A stretch of 64,000 nucleotides of DNA from Streptomyces djakartensis (GCF_014651075.1 NZ_BMWE01000012.1:124001-188000), one strand, 5' to 3'; counted from the first letter of the stretch, positions 7,311 to 16,262 are shown. Numbers and translations: made by a program. Notes: generated from the letters alone by a model not told the origin.

Positions 7311-9029
7311 ATGAACTCCGGCTACGCCGTACCCGCCGTCGCCCTGGTCGTCGTCGCGACGGTCCTGGTCGGCGCCTTCGGCCTGCGCATCTCCCGCACC
7401 ACCTCCGACTTCTACGTCGCCTCCCGCACGGTCGGCCCCCGCCTCAACGCGGCGGCCATCAGCGGCGAGTACCTCTCCGCCGCCTCCTTCCTGGGCATCG
7501 CGGGCCTGGTCCTGGTGCAGGGCCCCGACATGCTCTGGTACCCGGTCGGCTACACCGCCGGCTACCTGGTCCTGCTGCTCTTCGTCGCCGCCCCGCTGCG
7601 CCGCTCCGGCGCCTACACACTGCCCGACTTCGCCGAGGCCCGGCTCGGCTCGCAGGCCGTACGGCGGCTCGCCGGTGCCTTCGTCGTCGGCGTCGGCTGG
7701 CTGTACCTGCTGCCCCAGCTCCAGGGTGCCGGACTGACCCTGACCGTGCTGACCGGGGCGCCCGACTGGCTCGGGGGAGTGATCGTCGCCGTCGTCGTCA
7801 CCGCCACCGTCGCCGCCGGCGGCATGCGCAGCATCACGTTCGTGCAAGCCTTCCAGTACTGGCTGAAGCTCACCGCCCTGCTCGTCCCCGCCCTCTTCCT
7901 GGTCCTCGCCTGGCAGAGCGACGGGGCGCCCCGCGACCCCTTCGGCGAACCGGCGGGCTTCCGCGAGCAACGCGTCGTGCGCGTCGGCGACAGCGTCGAC
8001 CTGAAGCTGGACCGGCCGCTGACCGTCACGGTGGACGGCACCGTGGACGGCCGCGCGCACACCGGCACCCGCCTCGAACTCCCCGCCGGCACCCACCACG
8101 TCGAACGCGGCACCCGGCTCACCTTCGCCGCGGGCGCGACCGTTCCGCGGGCCGAGCGAAGCGGCGGCGGCGACCTGTCGCCCTCGCAGGCCGAGAGCCG
8201 CGAGGAACGCCCGCTGTACGCCACGTACGGACTGATCCTCGCCACGTTCCTCGGCACCATGGGCCTGCCGCACGTCGTGGTCCGCTTCTACACCAGCCCG
8301 CACGGCGTCGCCGCCCGCCGCACCACCGTCGCGGTCCTCGGCCTGGTCGGTGCCTTCTACCTGCTGCCGCCCGTCTACGGCGCACTCGGCCGTCTCTACG
8401 CCCCCGAGCTCACCCTCACCGGCGACACGGACGCCGCCGTACTCCTGCTGCCCGGCCGCATGATCGGGGGAGTGGGCGGTGACCTGCTGGGCGCGCTGGT
8501 GGCGGGCGGCGCCTTCGCAGCGTTCCTGTCCACGGCCTCGGGGCTGACCATGGCGGTCGCGGGCGTCCTCACCCAGGACGTCTTGCCCTCGCGCGGCGTA
8601 CGGCACTTCCGGCTCGGGACCGTTCTCGCCATGTCCATGCCTCTCGCGGCGAGCGTCCTGGTCGGCGGGCTCCCGGTGGCCGACGCCGTCGGGCTCGCCT
8701 TCGCGGTGTCCGCCTCCTCGTTCTGCCCGCTGCTCGTGCTCGGCATCTGGTGGCGCCGGCTCACCCCGCCCGGCGCGGCCGCCGGGATGCTGGTCGGCGG
8801 CGGCTCGGCGCTGCTCGCCGTCGCCGCCACCATGGCGGGCTACCCGGGCAAGGGCGCCGCCCTGCACGCCCTGCTCGCCTGGCCCGCGCTCTGGTCGGTG
8901 CCGCTGGGCTTCCTCACCATGATCCTGGTCTCCCTGGCCACACCCGGCCGGGTACCGCCCGGGACGGCGGCGGTCCTGGCCCGGTTCCATCTGCCCGAGG
9001 AACTGCGCACGGAGGTGACGACGGCATGA
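7311..9029 (+). CDS. Sodium:solute symporter, cation/monocarboxylate (ActP/MctC) type
   Basis: 572 residues with about 13 predicted membrane helices. It imports a small carboxylate with Na+ or H+. SSS-family features include SRTVGPRLNAAAISGEYLSAASFLGIAG near the N-terminus and the conserved GLPHVVVRFYT. A hydrophilic insert of about 110 residues (roughly 205-310) with beta-like repeats lies between helices; a similar insert occurs in the MctC/ActP branch. Substrates known in that branch are acetate, propionate and pyruvate, but the one here is inferred. No good ribosome site precedes the ATG, so coupling to the upstream gene is likely. Its stop overlaps the kinase start (ATGA). Confidence 0.88.
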   Translation: MNSGYAVPAVALVVVATVLVGAFGLRISRTTSDFYVASRTVGPRLNAAAISGEYLSAASFLGIAGLVLVQGPDMLWYPVGYTAGYLVLLLFVAAPLRRSGAYTLPDFAEARLGSQAVRRLAGAFVVGVGWLYLLPQLQGAGLTLTVLTGAPDWLGGVIVAVVVTATVAAGGMRSITFVQAFQYWLKLTALLVPALFLVLAWQSDGAPRDPFGEPAGFREQRVVRVGDSVDLKLDRPLTVTVDGTVDGRAHTGTRLELPAGTHHVERGTRLTFAAGATVPRAERSGGGDLSPSQAESREERPLYATYGLILATFLGTMGLPHVVVRFYTSPHGVAARRTTVAVLGLVGAFYLLPPVYGALGRLYAPELTLTGDTDAAVLLLPGRMIGGVGGDLLGALVAGGAFAAFLSTASGLTMAVAGVLTQDVLPSRGVRHFRLGTVLAMSMPLAASVLVGGLPVADAVGLAFAVSASSFCPLLVLGIWWRRLTPPGAAAGMLVGGGSALLAVAATMAGYPGKGAALHALLAWPALWSVPLGFLTMILVSLATPGRVPPGTAAVLARFHLPEELRTEVTTA

Positions 9030-10240
9030 GCGGATTCCTGGCGGGCCTGTGCGTCGCCGTGCTCCCGGTGCTGGCCGTGGGCATCTGGCTCGGCCGGCGC
9101 ACGGCACGCCCCAAGAGCCTCGGCGGCCTCGGCACCCCCGTCGAACACGCCACCTTCGAGACCCTGCACACCGCCTCACTCGCCGCGCCCCCGCTGCGGG
9201 CCGGGCTGACGGAGGAGACCGCCCGCAAGTCCGCCCGCAAACTCCGCTCCCTGCTCGGCACCGACGCCCTCTGCCTCACCGACCGCGAACAGGTCCTCGT
9301 CTGGGACGGCGACGGCGCCCACCACCGCGCCGAGATCATGGAACGCCTGGCCGGCGCCCTGGAGACCGGCCGCGGCGAGGCCTTCCGCCTCACCTGCGAC
9401 ATCCTCGACTGCTCGGTGCGCTGGGCGGTCGTGGCCCCGCTCACCGTCGACGACCGCGTGCACGGCGCCCTCGTCGCCTGTGCTCCCCGGGAATCGGCCG
9501 TGCTCGTCCGGGCCGCCGGGGAGGTCGCCCGCTGGGTCTCGGTCCAGCTGGAACTGGCGGATCTCGACCAGTCCCGCACCCGCCTCATCGAGGCGGAGAT
9601 CAAGGCGCTACGAGCCCAGATATCGCCCCACTTCATCTTCAACTCGCTCGCGGTGATCGCCTCGTTCGTCCGCACCGACCCCGAGCGTGCCCGCGAACTG
9701 CTCCTGGAGTTCGCCGACTTCACCCGCTACTCGTTCCGCCGGCACGGCGACTTCACCACCCTCGCCGACGAGCTGCACGCCATCGACCACTACCTGGCTC
9801 TCGTGCGGGCGCGCTTCGGCGACCGCCTCTCGGTCACCCTCCAGATCGCCCCGGAGGTGCTGCCGGTGGCCCTGCCCTTCCTCTGCCTCCAGCCGCTCGT
9901 CGAGAACGCCGTCAAGCACGGTCTGGAGGGCAAGGCCGTGTCCTCGGGGAAGTGCCACATCCGGATCACCGCACAGGACGCGGGCGCCGAGGCCCTCGTC
10001 GTCATCGAGGACGACGGCGCCGGAATGGACCCCGCCCTGCTGCGCCGCATCCTCGCCCGCGAGGCCAGCCCGTCGGGCGGCATCGGCCTCTCCAACGTCG
10101 ACGACCGGCTCCGCCAGGTCTACGGCGACGACCACGGCCTGGTCATCGAGACCGCCAAGGGCGCCGGAATGAAGATCACCGTACGGATTCCCAAGTACCG
10201 GCCGGGTGTGCACTCGGCGGCCCGGCTCACCCGGGAGTAG
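9026..10240 (+). CDS. LytS-type sensor histidine kinase
   Basis: 404 residues. One N-terminal membrane helix (about 3-23), a GAF-like region (about 60-175), then the His_kinase family domain with RAQISPHFIFNSL (phospho-acceptor H202) and an HATPase domain with LVENAVKHG and IEDDGAGMD. It lacks the multi-helix 5TMR_LYT sensor of classical LytS, so signal input is either through the GAF-like region or through contact with the symporter. The ATG overlaps the symporter TGA and has GGAGGTG at 9011-9017. It is the expected partner of the LytTR regulator at the head of the operon. Confidence 0.9.
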   Translation: MSGFLAGLCVAVLPVLAVGIWLGRRTARPKSLGGLGTPVEHATFETLHTASLAAPPLRAGLTEETARKSARKLRSLLGTDALCLTDREQVLVWDGDGAHHRAEIMERLAGALETGRGEAFRLTCDILDCSVRWAVVAPLTVDDRVHGALVACAPRESAVLVRAAGEVARWVSVQLELADLDQSRTRLIEAEIKALRAQISPHFIFNSLAVIASFVRTDPERARELLLEFADFTRYSFRRHGDFTTLADELHAIDHYLALVRARFGDRLSVTLQIAPEVLPVALPFLCLQPLVENAVKHGLEGKAVSSGKCHIRITAQDAGAEALVVIEDDGAGMDPALLRRILAREASPSGGIGLSNVDDRLRQVYGDDHGLVIETAKGAGMKITVRIPKYRPGVHSAARLTRE

Positions 10241-10243
10241 CCC

Positions 10244-10423
10244 TCAGGTGCTCTTCGAGGTCACCACCATCCCGAGCGTGATCAGGCCCAGGACGACCCA
10301 GCCGAACCACAGCCATCCGTTGCTCCCGAGCGCCACCGTGTAGGCCGTCACCATGACGAGGCCGCCGACGGTGAGCACTCCCATGGTCTTCGTCGAGTTC
10401 GAACCGTTCGTGGAACCGGGCAT
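10244..10423 (-). CDS. Small two-helix membrane protein, unknown
   Basis: 59 residues: a polar N-terminus (MPGSTNGSNSTKT), then two hydrophobic stretches (VLTVGGLVMVTAYTVAL and WLWFGWVVLGLITLGMVV) with a short turn. ATG at 10423 was chosen because GAGGAG lies 9 nt upstream; longer starts lack a ribosome site. It ends 3 bp from the convergent kinase gene and follows the CtaG-type gene on the same strand. Function unknown. Confidence 0.7.
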   Translation of the reverse strand: MPGSTNGSNSTKTMGVLTVGGLVMVTAYTVALGSNGWLWFGWVVLGLITLGMVVTSKST

Positions 10424-10502
10424 CGCAACACGCTCCTCGGGTTCTGTCCCTCCATGGTGCCTGCCGGACACCCCGCGCGCACGGCCCGTGCGGATGAGGT
10501 CT

Positions 10503-11453
10503 TCAGCGCCCCTGCGCGTTCAGCGAGGCCAGATAGGCGTTGTACGCCTCGAGTTCCTTGTCCCCGTCCCGCTCGGCGGCCCGGTCCTTCCGCCTGGCCT
10601 GCCGCTGGTCCGAGGCGTACCACTGGAACAGCAGCGCGATCAGCACCAGCACGGACGGGATCTCGCTGAACCCCCAGGCGATACCGCCCGCGGCGTTCTG
10701 GTCGGAGAGCGCCTCGACGCCGAGCGAGGCGGGCGGGTTCCTGAACGTCTCGACCATCGGCTCGGACGCCATCATCAGCGCGATCCCGAAGAACGCGTGG
10801 AACGGCATGCCCGCGAACAGCTCCAGCATCCGCATCAGGTAGCCCGGCCGGTGCGGTCCCGGGTCCACGCCCATGATCGGCCAGAAGAACACCAGGCCGA
10901 CGGCGAGGAAGTGCACCATCATCGCGATGTGCCCCACCCTGGAACCCATCAGGGTGTCGAAGAGCGGCGTGAAGTACAGCCCGTACAGGCTCGCGATGAA
11001 CAGCGGGATCGTGAACGCCGGGTGCGTGACGATCCGCATGTACCGGCTGTGCAGGAACATCAGCAGCAGCTCACGGGGGCCCTTGCGGCCGCGGCCCGCT
11101 GTCGGCAGCGCCCGCAGCGCCAGTGTGATCGGCGCGCCGAGCAGGAGCAGGATCGGGGACACCATGCTGATCACCATGTGCTGCACCATGTGCACGCTGA
11201 ACATGACCATGCCGTAGTCGTTCAGCCGCGTGCACATCATGAGCATGATGCTGAGCACACCGACGACGTAGGCGACGGTCCGCCCGACGGGCCACTTGTC
11301 CCCGCGCCGCACCAGCCGCACGACGCCCCACCCGTACAGCGCCAGCCCGGTCAGGCAGGCGACGAGGAAGAACGGGTCCGCCGACCACTCCAGCCCTCGT
11401 CCCAGCGTGAACGGCGGCAGGTCCATGGTCATGCCGTGCCCGCTGTGATCCAT
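10503..11453 (-). CDS. CtaG-type cytochrome c oxidase assembly protein
   Basis: 316 residues with about 7-9 membrane helices, of the caa3_CtaG/DUF1404-like family that helps insert copper or build the terminal oxidase. Histidine/methionine-rich stretches typical of the family are visible: MDHSGHGMTM at the start, HMVQHMVISMVSPILLLLG, and GHIAMMVHFLAVGLVFFW. ATG at 11453 is preferred (AGGAG about 9 nt upstream). A longer start at 11489 is possible but has no clear ribosome site and lies near a -10-like TACTCT. The charged tail (RRKDRAAERDGDKELEAYN) is cytoplasmic. Confidence 0.87.
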   Translation of the reverse strand: MDHSGHGMTMDLPPFTLGRGLEWSADPFFLVACLTGLALYGWGVVRLVRRGDKWPVGRTVAYVVGVLSIMLMMCTRLNDYGMVMFSVHMVQHMVISMVSPILLLLGAPITLALRALPTAGRGRKGPRELLLMFLHSRYMRIVTHPAFTIPLFIASLYGLYFTPLFDTLMGSRVGHIAMMVHFLAVGLVFFWPIMGVDPGPHRPGYLMRMLELFAGMPFHAFFGIALMMASEPMVETFRNPPASLGVEALSDQNAAGGIAWGFSEIPSVLVLIALLFQWYASDQRQARRKDRAAERDGDKELEAYNAYLASLNAQGR

Positions 11454-11512
11454 TCCGCCGGCTCCTGTTTCGTGGGGGTGTGCAGCCATCTGTCCGCCCC
11501 AAGAGTAGAACC

Positions 11513-11540
11513 GCCCCCGGCCACACAAGTGACCGGGGGC
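11513..11540. terminator. Hairpin downstream of pfkA
   Basis: GCCCCCGG, 12-nt loop, CCGGGGGC. It lies between the pfkA stop and the CtaG-type gene, both on the minus strand, and probably ends the pfkA transcript. Confidence 0.55.
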
Positions 11541-11545
11541 AAGGT

Positions 11546-11602
11546 TTCAGGAGCGCGGGGAGCTGCGCGATCAACCACACACCAGCCGCACCCGACGAAC
11601 GA
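11546..11602 (+). repeat. Gene-end repeat, copy 1
   Basis: Contains the core GAGCGCGGGGAGCTGCGCGA followed by tCAaCCAC and GACGAACGAC. The core recurs at 15533-15617 and, on the opposite strand, at 17700-17735. All three copies lie immediately beyond a stop codon. This one directly follows the pfkA stop. Confidence 0.65.
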
Positions 11603-11608
11603 CGCAAC

Positions 11609-12634
11609 CTAGAGAACGGTCTCCGCCTCGTCGTACCGTTCCTCAGGCACGGTCTTCAGCGTCTCCACGGCCTCGGCCAACGGCACCATCACTATGTCCG
11701 TGCCCCGCAACGCGGTCATCTGCCCGAACTCACCCCGGTGCACGGCCTCCACAGCGTGCCACCCGAACCGCGTCGCGAGCACCCGGTCGTAGGCGGTCGG
11801 CGTACCGCCGCGTTGCACATGCCCGAGAATGACAGGCCGGGCTTCCTTCCCCAGCCGCCGCTCCAGCTCCACCGACAGCTGACGGGCGATCCCGGCGAAC
11901 CGCTCGTGCCCGTAGATGTCCTTGCCGCCCTCGTCGAACTCCATGGTCCCGGGCCTCGGCTTGGCCCCCTCCGCCGCGACGACGATCGCGAAGCGCTTGC
12001 CCGCCTCGAACCGCTCGCCGACCCGCTTGGCCAGTTCCTCTATGTCGAAGGGCCGCTCGGGAACGACGATGGCGTGCGCGCCGGCCGCCATGCCGGAGTG
12101 CAGCGCGATCCAGCCGGTGTGCCGGCCCATGACCTCGACCACCAGGACCCGCTGGTGGGACTCGGCGGTGGTCTTCAGCCGGTCCAGGGCCTCGGTCGCC
12201 ACTCCCACCGCCGTGTCGAAGCCGAACGTGAGGTCGGTGACGGCGATGTCGTTGTCGATGGTCTTCGGCACACCCACGACGGGCAGACCGCTGTCCGACA
12301 TCAGCCGGGCCGCCTTGAGGGTGCCCTCGCCGCCGATGGGAATGATGGCGTCGAGGCCGAGCTCCTCGACGTGGCCCTTGGCCCGCTCCACACCGTCCCG
12401 CAGATGGGAGGGCTGGACCCGGGAGGACCCGAGGATCGTGCCGCCGCGGGCGAGGATGCCACCGACCGCGTCGAGGTCGAGCTTGAGGTAGTCGCACTCC
12501 AGGAGGCCCTTCCAGCCGTCCCGGAAGCCGATGACCTCGTCGCCGTGGTCGACGACGGCGCGGTGCACGACGGACCGGATGACGGCGTTCAGGCCGGGGC
12601 AGTCGCCGCCGGACGTGAGGACACCAATGCGCAT
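11609..12634 (-). CDS. pfkA: 6-phosphofructokinase
   Basis: 341 residues. Phosphorylates fructose 6-phosphate to the 1,6-bisphosphate in glycolysis. Motifs: GVLTSGGDCPGLNAVIR (4-20), GGEGTLKAA, PKTIDNDI with the catalytic aspartate, and MGRHTGW. Gly in GGEG together with Lys in PKTIDND is the mixed pattern of actinomycete ATP-type enzymes; pyrophosphate-dependent enzymes carry Asp plus Lys. The start MRIGVLTSGG was chosen over an upstream GTG by family length. A promoter-like sequence ends about 65 nt upstream. It has its own hairpin and gene-end repeat. Confidence 0.95.
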   Translation of the reverse strand: MRIGVLTSGGDCPGLNAVIRSVVHRAVVDHGDEVIGFRDGWKGLLECDYLKLDLDAVGGILARGGTILGSSRVQPSHLRDGVERAKGHVEELGLDAIIPIGGEGTLKAARLMSDSGLPVVGVPKTIDNDIAVTDLTFGFDTAVGVATEALDRLKTTAESHQRVLVVEVMGRHTGWIALHSGMAAGAHAIVVPERPFDIEELAKRVGERFEAGKRFAIVVAAEGAKPRPGTMEFDEGGKDIYGHERFAGIARQLSVELERRLGKEARPVILGHVQRGGTPTAYDRVLATRFGWHAVEAVHRGEFGQMTALRGTDIVMVPLAEAVETLKTVPEERYDEAETVL

Positions 12635-12698
12635 AGCCCGAAAAACCTTCTTCGCGTGGGCCGGGACCGGACCACGTTGTCCGGCTCGAATCCCCGCC

Positions 12699-12728
12699 AC
12701 CCTAGCGGCATCGAGGGGCCGGACCGAA
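12699..12728 (-). promoter_or_regulatory. Candidate pfkA promoter
   Basis: Minus strand TTCGGT (12728-12723), 18-nt spacer, TAGGGT (12704-12699). The -10 fits the streptomycete consensus well. Predicted start near 12692 gives a leader of about 57 nt. The rest of the 202-bp gap to the gatD stop shows nothing else I can support. Confidence 0.6.
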
Positions 12729-12836
12729 GCACGCGTCCGCCTGCTGGACGAAGCCGCTCACCTGTGCGGATATGCCGTCAGACGGGCTGTTGACCAGCGG
12801 GTTGACGCGTGCCCCGGACGGGCTGCGGATCAGCCT

Positions 12837-13565
12837 CTAAGCAGGCTGCTGAGCAGCCGCGATGCGCTCGTCCCGCAGTGCCTCGTACCAGCGGTCGTCG
12901 GTCGGCGGCAGCGCGTTGACGTCGAGGGCCAGCTTCAGCAGCAGGTCCGCGATCAGCGGGTTGCGCGCGAGCACCGGACCGTGCATGTACGTGCCGAAGA
13001 CGGTGTCGTTGTAGGCGCCCTCCGTGCCGTCGCCCGTGCCGTTGCCGTTGCCGAACTGCACCCGGGCGAGCGGGCGGGCGGTGGGACCGAGGTGGGTGAC
13101 GCCCTGGTGGTTCTCGAAGCCGGTCAGCGGGGGCAGGCCGAGCCGCGGGTCGATGTCGCCCAGTACGTCACCGACGCACCGCGCCCCCTCGCCGCGCACG
13201 GAGACGACGTCCAGCAGGCCGAGACCGGGCTCGCGCTGCCCGAGGTCGTTGATGAACTCGTGGCCGAGGATCTGGTAGCCGGCGCACACGGAGAACACGA
13301 TCGCGCCGTTCTCCACGGCCCGCTGCAGACCGCCGTCCCGGCGCAGCCGCTCGGCGGCGAGCCGCTGCGGCCGGTCCTCGCCGCCGCCGATCAGGTAGAT
13401 GTCGCCGGAGGTCGGGATCGGCTGGTCGCTGCGTACGTCCAGCCGGGCCACGTCCAGACCGCGCTGCTGGGCCCGGCGTTCGACGACGAGGACGTTGCCC
13501 TGGTCGCCGTAGGTGCTGAGCAGGTCGGGATAGATCCAGACGACCCGCAGTTGGTTGTCACTCAC
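12837..13565 (-). CDS. gatD: Lipid II isoglutaminyl synthase, glutaminase subunit
   Basis: 242 residues. CobB/CobQ-like class I glutamine amidotransferase that supplies ammonia to MurT for amidation of the D-glutamate of lipid II. The nucleophile is C94 in FSVCAGYQILG, and the histidine is H195 in GTYMHGPVL; LIGGGEDRPQ precedes the active site. A GTG start (VSDNQLRV) at 13565 is supported by AGGGGAC about 6 nt upstream. It follows murT by 23 bp on the same strand, the usual order. The acidic partner of the triad is less obvious than in class I enzymes, as known for GatD. Confidence 0.92.
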   Translation of the reverse strand: MSDNQLRVVWIYPDLLSTYGDQGNVLVVERRAQQRGLDVARLDVRSDQPIPTSGDIYLIGGGEDRPQRLAAERLRRDGGLQRAVENGAIVFSVCAGYQILGHEFINDLGQREPGLGLLDVVSVRGEGARCVGDVLGDIDPRLGLPPLTGFENHQGVTHLGPTARPLARVQFGNGNGTGDGTEGAYNDTVFGTYMHGPVLARNPLIADLLLKLALDVNALPPTDDRWYEALRDERIAAAQQPA

Positions 13566-13588
13566 AAAAGTCCCCTGACGTCTCGTGC

Positions 13589-14827
13589 TCAGTTGCCGAC
13601 CCGGCGGCGCAGGTCCTGGAACGCCGTGTAGTTGGCGATGACCTCGATCCGGCCCGGCGGGCACGCCGCCACCGCCTGGTCGAGGTTCTCGTAGACCTGG
13701 AAGTGCTGGTTCGCGACCTCCAGGCGCACCGCGAGGTCCAGCCTCCGGTCACCGATGACGCAGATCGGGTGACCCGTCAGGCGCGAGTAGTCGACGTCCC
13801 AGAGCCAGGAGGTGTCGGTGCCGTCGGCGGAGCGCGCGTTCACCGACAGGATGACCGGGGTGGGCGGCGGGTCGATCAGGGAGAACGTCTCCAGCCAGCC
13901 GGCCGGGTTCTTCGCGAGCAGCAGCCGCAGGTCGCGGCCCTGGAACTGGACGACGTCGTACCGCCCGGCCACCGCCTGCACCTGGTACATGCGCTCCAGG
14001 GCGACCTGCGGCGGCACCCCGAACACGGCGGCGACGGCGGCCGAGGAGGCGGCGTTGGCCTTGTTGGCACGGCCGGGCAGCTGGAGGTGGATCGGCCAGG
14101 CCGAACCGTGCGGGTCGAGGACGTGGTCGCCGGAGAGCGCCCAGCTCGGCGTCGGACGGCGGAAGCCGCACTCGCCGCAGAACCAGTCGTCGCCCGGGCG
14201 CTGCATCACACCGCCGCACGACGGGCAGGACCAGGCGTCGTCCTTCCACATCTGGCCCGCGGCGACCCAGATCACGTTGGGGGAGGAGGACGCCGCCCAC
14301 ACCACCAGCGGGTCGTCGCAGTTGGCCACGACCACGGCCTTGGAACCGGCGAGTCCTTCCCGCCAGTTCTCGGCGAGCATGCGGGTCTCGGCGGCCCGGT
14401 CGAGCTGGTCGCGGGAGAGGTTGAGCAGTGCGATGCACTTCGGGGCGGTGTCCCGGGCGACGCCGGCGAGGTACTTCTCGTCGACCTCGATGACGCCGTA
14501 CCGGGCGTCCGAGCTGCCCGCGAGCGCCGAGGTGATGCCGGCCGGCATGTTGGCGCCGAGCGCGTTGGAGACGACCGGCCCCGCCGCGCGCAGGGCCTCG
14601 GCGATCAGCCGGGTGGTGGTGGTCTTGCCGTTGGTCGCCGAGACCAAGGTCACGTCCAGGTTCTGGGCGAGCCGGGCCAGGAGGTCGGGATCGAGCTTGA
14701 GCGCCACCCGGCCGCCGATCACCGAACCGCTGCCGCGCCCTGCGGCACGGGATGCCGCCGCGACCGCCTTGCCGGCGGTCACGGCCAGCTTGGCCCGCGG
14801 CGAGAGCGGGTCCGAGTTGCCTGCCAT
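13589..14827 (-). CDS. murT: Lipid II isoglutaminyl synthase, Mur ligase-like subunit
   Basis: 412 residues. ATP-dependent partner of GatD; activates the alpha-carboxylate of D-iso-glutamate in lipid II. Central Mur ligase domain with P-loop TNGKTTT (65-71). A four-cysteine zinc ribbon (C201, C204, C217, C220) lies inside the domain, as in known MurT structures. The C-terminal DUF1727 domain includes NPAGW and YTAFQDLR. AAGGAGG precedes the ATG by about 9 nt. Within the 158-bp divergent gap to def, TAGGCT on the minus strand near 14898 is a possible -10. Confidence 0.94.
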   Translation of the reverse strand: MAGNSDPLSPRAKLAVTAGKAVAAASRAAGRGSGSVIGGRVALKLDPDLLARLAQNLDVTLVSATNGKTTTTRLIAEALRAAGPVVSNALGANMPAGITSALAGSSDARYGVIEVDEKYLAGVARDTAPKCIALLNLSRDQLDRAAETRMLAENWREGLAGSKAVVVANCDDPLVVWAASSSPNVIWVAAGQMWKDDAWSCPSCGGVMQRPGDDWFCGECGFRRPTPSWALSGDHVLDPHGSAWPIHLQLPGRANKANAASSAAVAAVFGVPPQVALERMYQVQAVAGRYDVVQFQGRDLRLLLAKNPAGWLETFSLIDPPPTPVILSVNARSADGTDTSWLWDVDYSRLTGHPICVIGDRRLDLAVRLEVANQHFQVYENLDQAVAACPPGRIEVIANYTAFQDLRRRVGN

Positions 14828-14985
14828 CAGTTCTCGATCCTCCTTGCGTACGCGCCGCGCCTTGAAGCCTGACGGCCACGTGGTGTGGACCTCAGCCTAT
14901 CGAGATCCACTAGCACTCCCGAACCGTGGCTCTGTGGTGAACTCGTGTGGAAGGCGCGGACCGACAGGACCTTACTCTTGCCGCC

Positions 14986-15531
14986 ATGCGACAGACCCCC
15001 ATCCCCGGTACCCACGGCCGCGTGAGACCCCTCACCCTGCACGGCGACCCCGTCCTGCACGCGCCCTGCGCGGAGGTCACCGACTTCGGCCCCGAACTGG
15101 CGCGGCTCGTCGAGGACTTGTTCGCCAGCATGTACGCCGCCCGGGGCGTCGGCCTCGCCGCCAACCAGATCGGCGAGCCGCTGCGGGTCTTCGTCTACGA
15201 CTGCCCCGACGACGAGGACGTCCGGCACCTGGGGCACGTCGTCAACCCGCGCCTGGTCGAGACGGACGGAGTGGTGATCCGCGGTCCCGAGGGCTGCCTG
15301 TCCCTCCCGGGCCTGGAAGCGGGCACGGAGCGGTACGACCACGCGGTGGTCGAGGGCTTCACGGTGACCGGCGACCCCATCACCGTCCACGGCACGGGCT
15401 TCTTCGCCCGTTGCCTGCAACACGAGTGCGACCACTTGGAGGGCCGCGTCTACGCCGACCACCTGACCGGCTGGCGCCACCGCAAGCTGATGAGACAGGT
15501 GGCCCGGGCGTCTTGGCGCCGAGGTGAGTAG
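14986..15531 (+). CDS. def: Peptide deformylase
   Basis: 181 residues. Removes the formyl group from the N-terminal methionine of new proteins. All three motifs are intact: GVGLAANQIG (54-63), EGCLSLPG (102-109, metal ligand C104) and QHECDHLEG (ligands H146 and H150, catalytic E147). ATG at 14986 is preferred: TACTCT (14973-14978) lies 7 nt upstream, so the message may be leaderless, and no ribosome site is seen. Streptomyces carry several deformylases; this is the standalone type, here divergent from murT. Confidence 0.93.
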   Translation: MRQTPIPGTHGRVRPLTLHGDPVLHAPCAEVTDFGPELARLVEDLFASMYAARGVGLAANQIGEPLRVFVYDCPDDEDVRHLGHVVNPRLVETDGVVIRGPEGCLSLPGLEAGTERYDHAVVEGFTVTGDPITVHGTGFFARCLQHECDHLEGRVYADHLTGWRHRKLMRQVARASWRRGE

Positions 15532-15532
15532 T

Positions 15533-15617
15533 TCAGGGGCGCGGGGCTGTGTCCGATATGCGGCTCCGCCGCGTGGGCGCGACCAGCCCCCACCGGCCCG
15601 CACACGACGAACGACGG
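15533..15617. repeat. Gene-end repeat, copy 2, with nested hairpins
   Basis: Fills the gap between the convergent def and TetR stops. Starts with TTCAGGGGCGCGGGG, and ends with ACACGACGAACGAC as in copy 1. GGGGCTG (15543-15549) pairs with CAGCCCC (15584-15590), and GCGGC-TCC-GCCGC (15560-15572) forms an inner hairpin. Probably works as a bidirectional terminator. Confidence 0.65.
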
Positions 15618-16262
15618 TCAGAACCCCGGACCGCCCACCCGATCCCCCGCAGCGGCGAGGCGTCCCCACAGCAGGTCGGCAAGGCTCCGCACCAACTCCG
15701 CACGAGAACAAGGCCGTTCTCCCAGCCACCAGTCCCCGGCCGCATGCATCATGCCGACGATCCCGTGCCCCCACACCCGCGCCAGCCGCTGCCCGCCCGG
15801 CCCGAGATCCAGCCGCTCCTCGATGACCTGGGCGAGTTCCTCACCCATCCGCCGCAACAGGGGCGCACTGTGCTTGCCGACGTCGAACCCCTGATCTCCC
15901 GGCTGGCCCCCCTCCGCCGGATGCATCAGGAACCGGTACACCTGAGGCCGGGCCTCGATGGCCGTCAGGTACGTGTCCAGCGTCGCCTCGACCCGCTCCC
16001 GTCGGTCCGCCGGCGCGTCCAGCGCCGCCCGCAGCGAGTCAAGGAGCGCGTCCGTGTGCCGTTTGGCGAGGGCCGCGTAAAGTCCGCCCTTGTCGCCGAA
16101 GTGGCGGTACAGGATCGGCTTGGTGATGCCGGCCTCCGCCGCGATCGCGTTCATCGAGGCCTGCGGGCCGTCGCGCAGCACCACTCGGTCGGCGGCCTCC
16201 AGCAGCTCACGCCGTCGGCGGTCGGCGGACCGTTGCTGATCGGTCCGCTGCGTGGTGTCCAT
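15618..16262 (-). CDS. TetR-family transcriptional regulator
   Basis: 214 residues. N-terminal TetR helix-turn-helix (about 16-62; SMNAIAAEAGITKPILYRHFGDKGGLY). The C-terminal ligand domain includes TYLTAIEARPQVYRFLMH, a pattern common in regulators of acyl-CoA or fatty acid genes. It is divergent from an acyl-CoA dehydrogenase with a 176-bp gap rich in palindromes, so it most likely represses that gene and itself in response to an acyl-CoA. It converges with def over the gene-end repeat. Confidence 0.9.
   Translation of the reverse strand: MDTTQRTDQQRSADRRRRELLEAADRVVLRDGPQASMNAIAAEAGITKPILYRHFGDKGGLYAALAKRHTDALLDSLRAALDAPADRRERVEATLDTYLTAIEARPQVYRFLMHPAEGGQPGDQGFDVGKHSAPLLRRMGEELAQVIEERLDLGPGGQRLARVWGHGIVGMMHAAGDWWLGERPCSRAELVRSLADLLWGRLAAAGDRVGGPGF

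Noticed and set aside
6696..9179. 827-codon minus-strand open frame
   Set aside because: Antisense to the LytTR-symporter-kinase operon; Gly/Gln/Arg-rich and without motifs.
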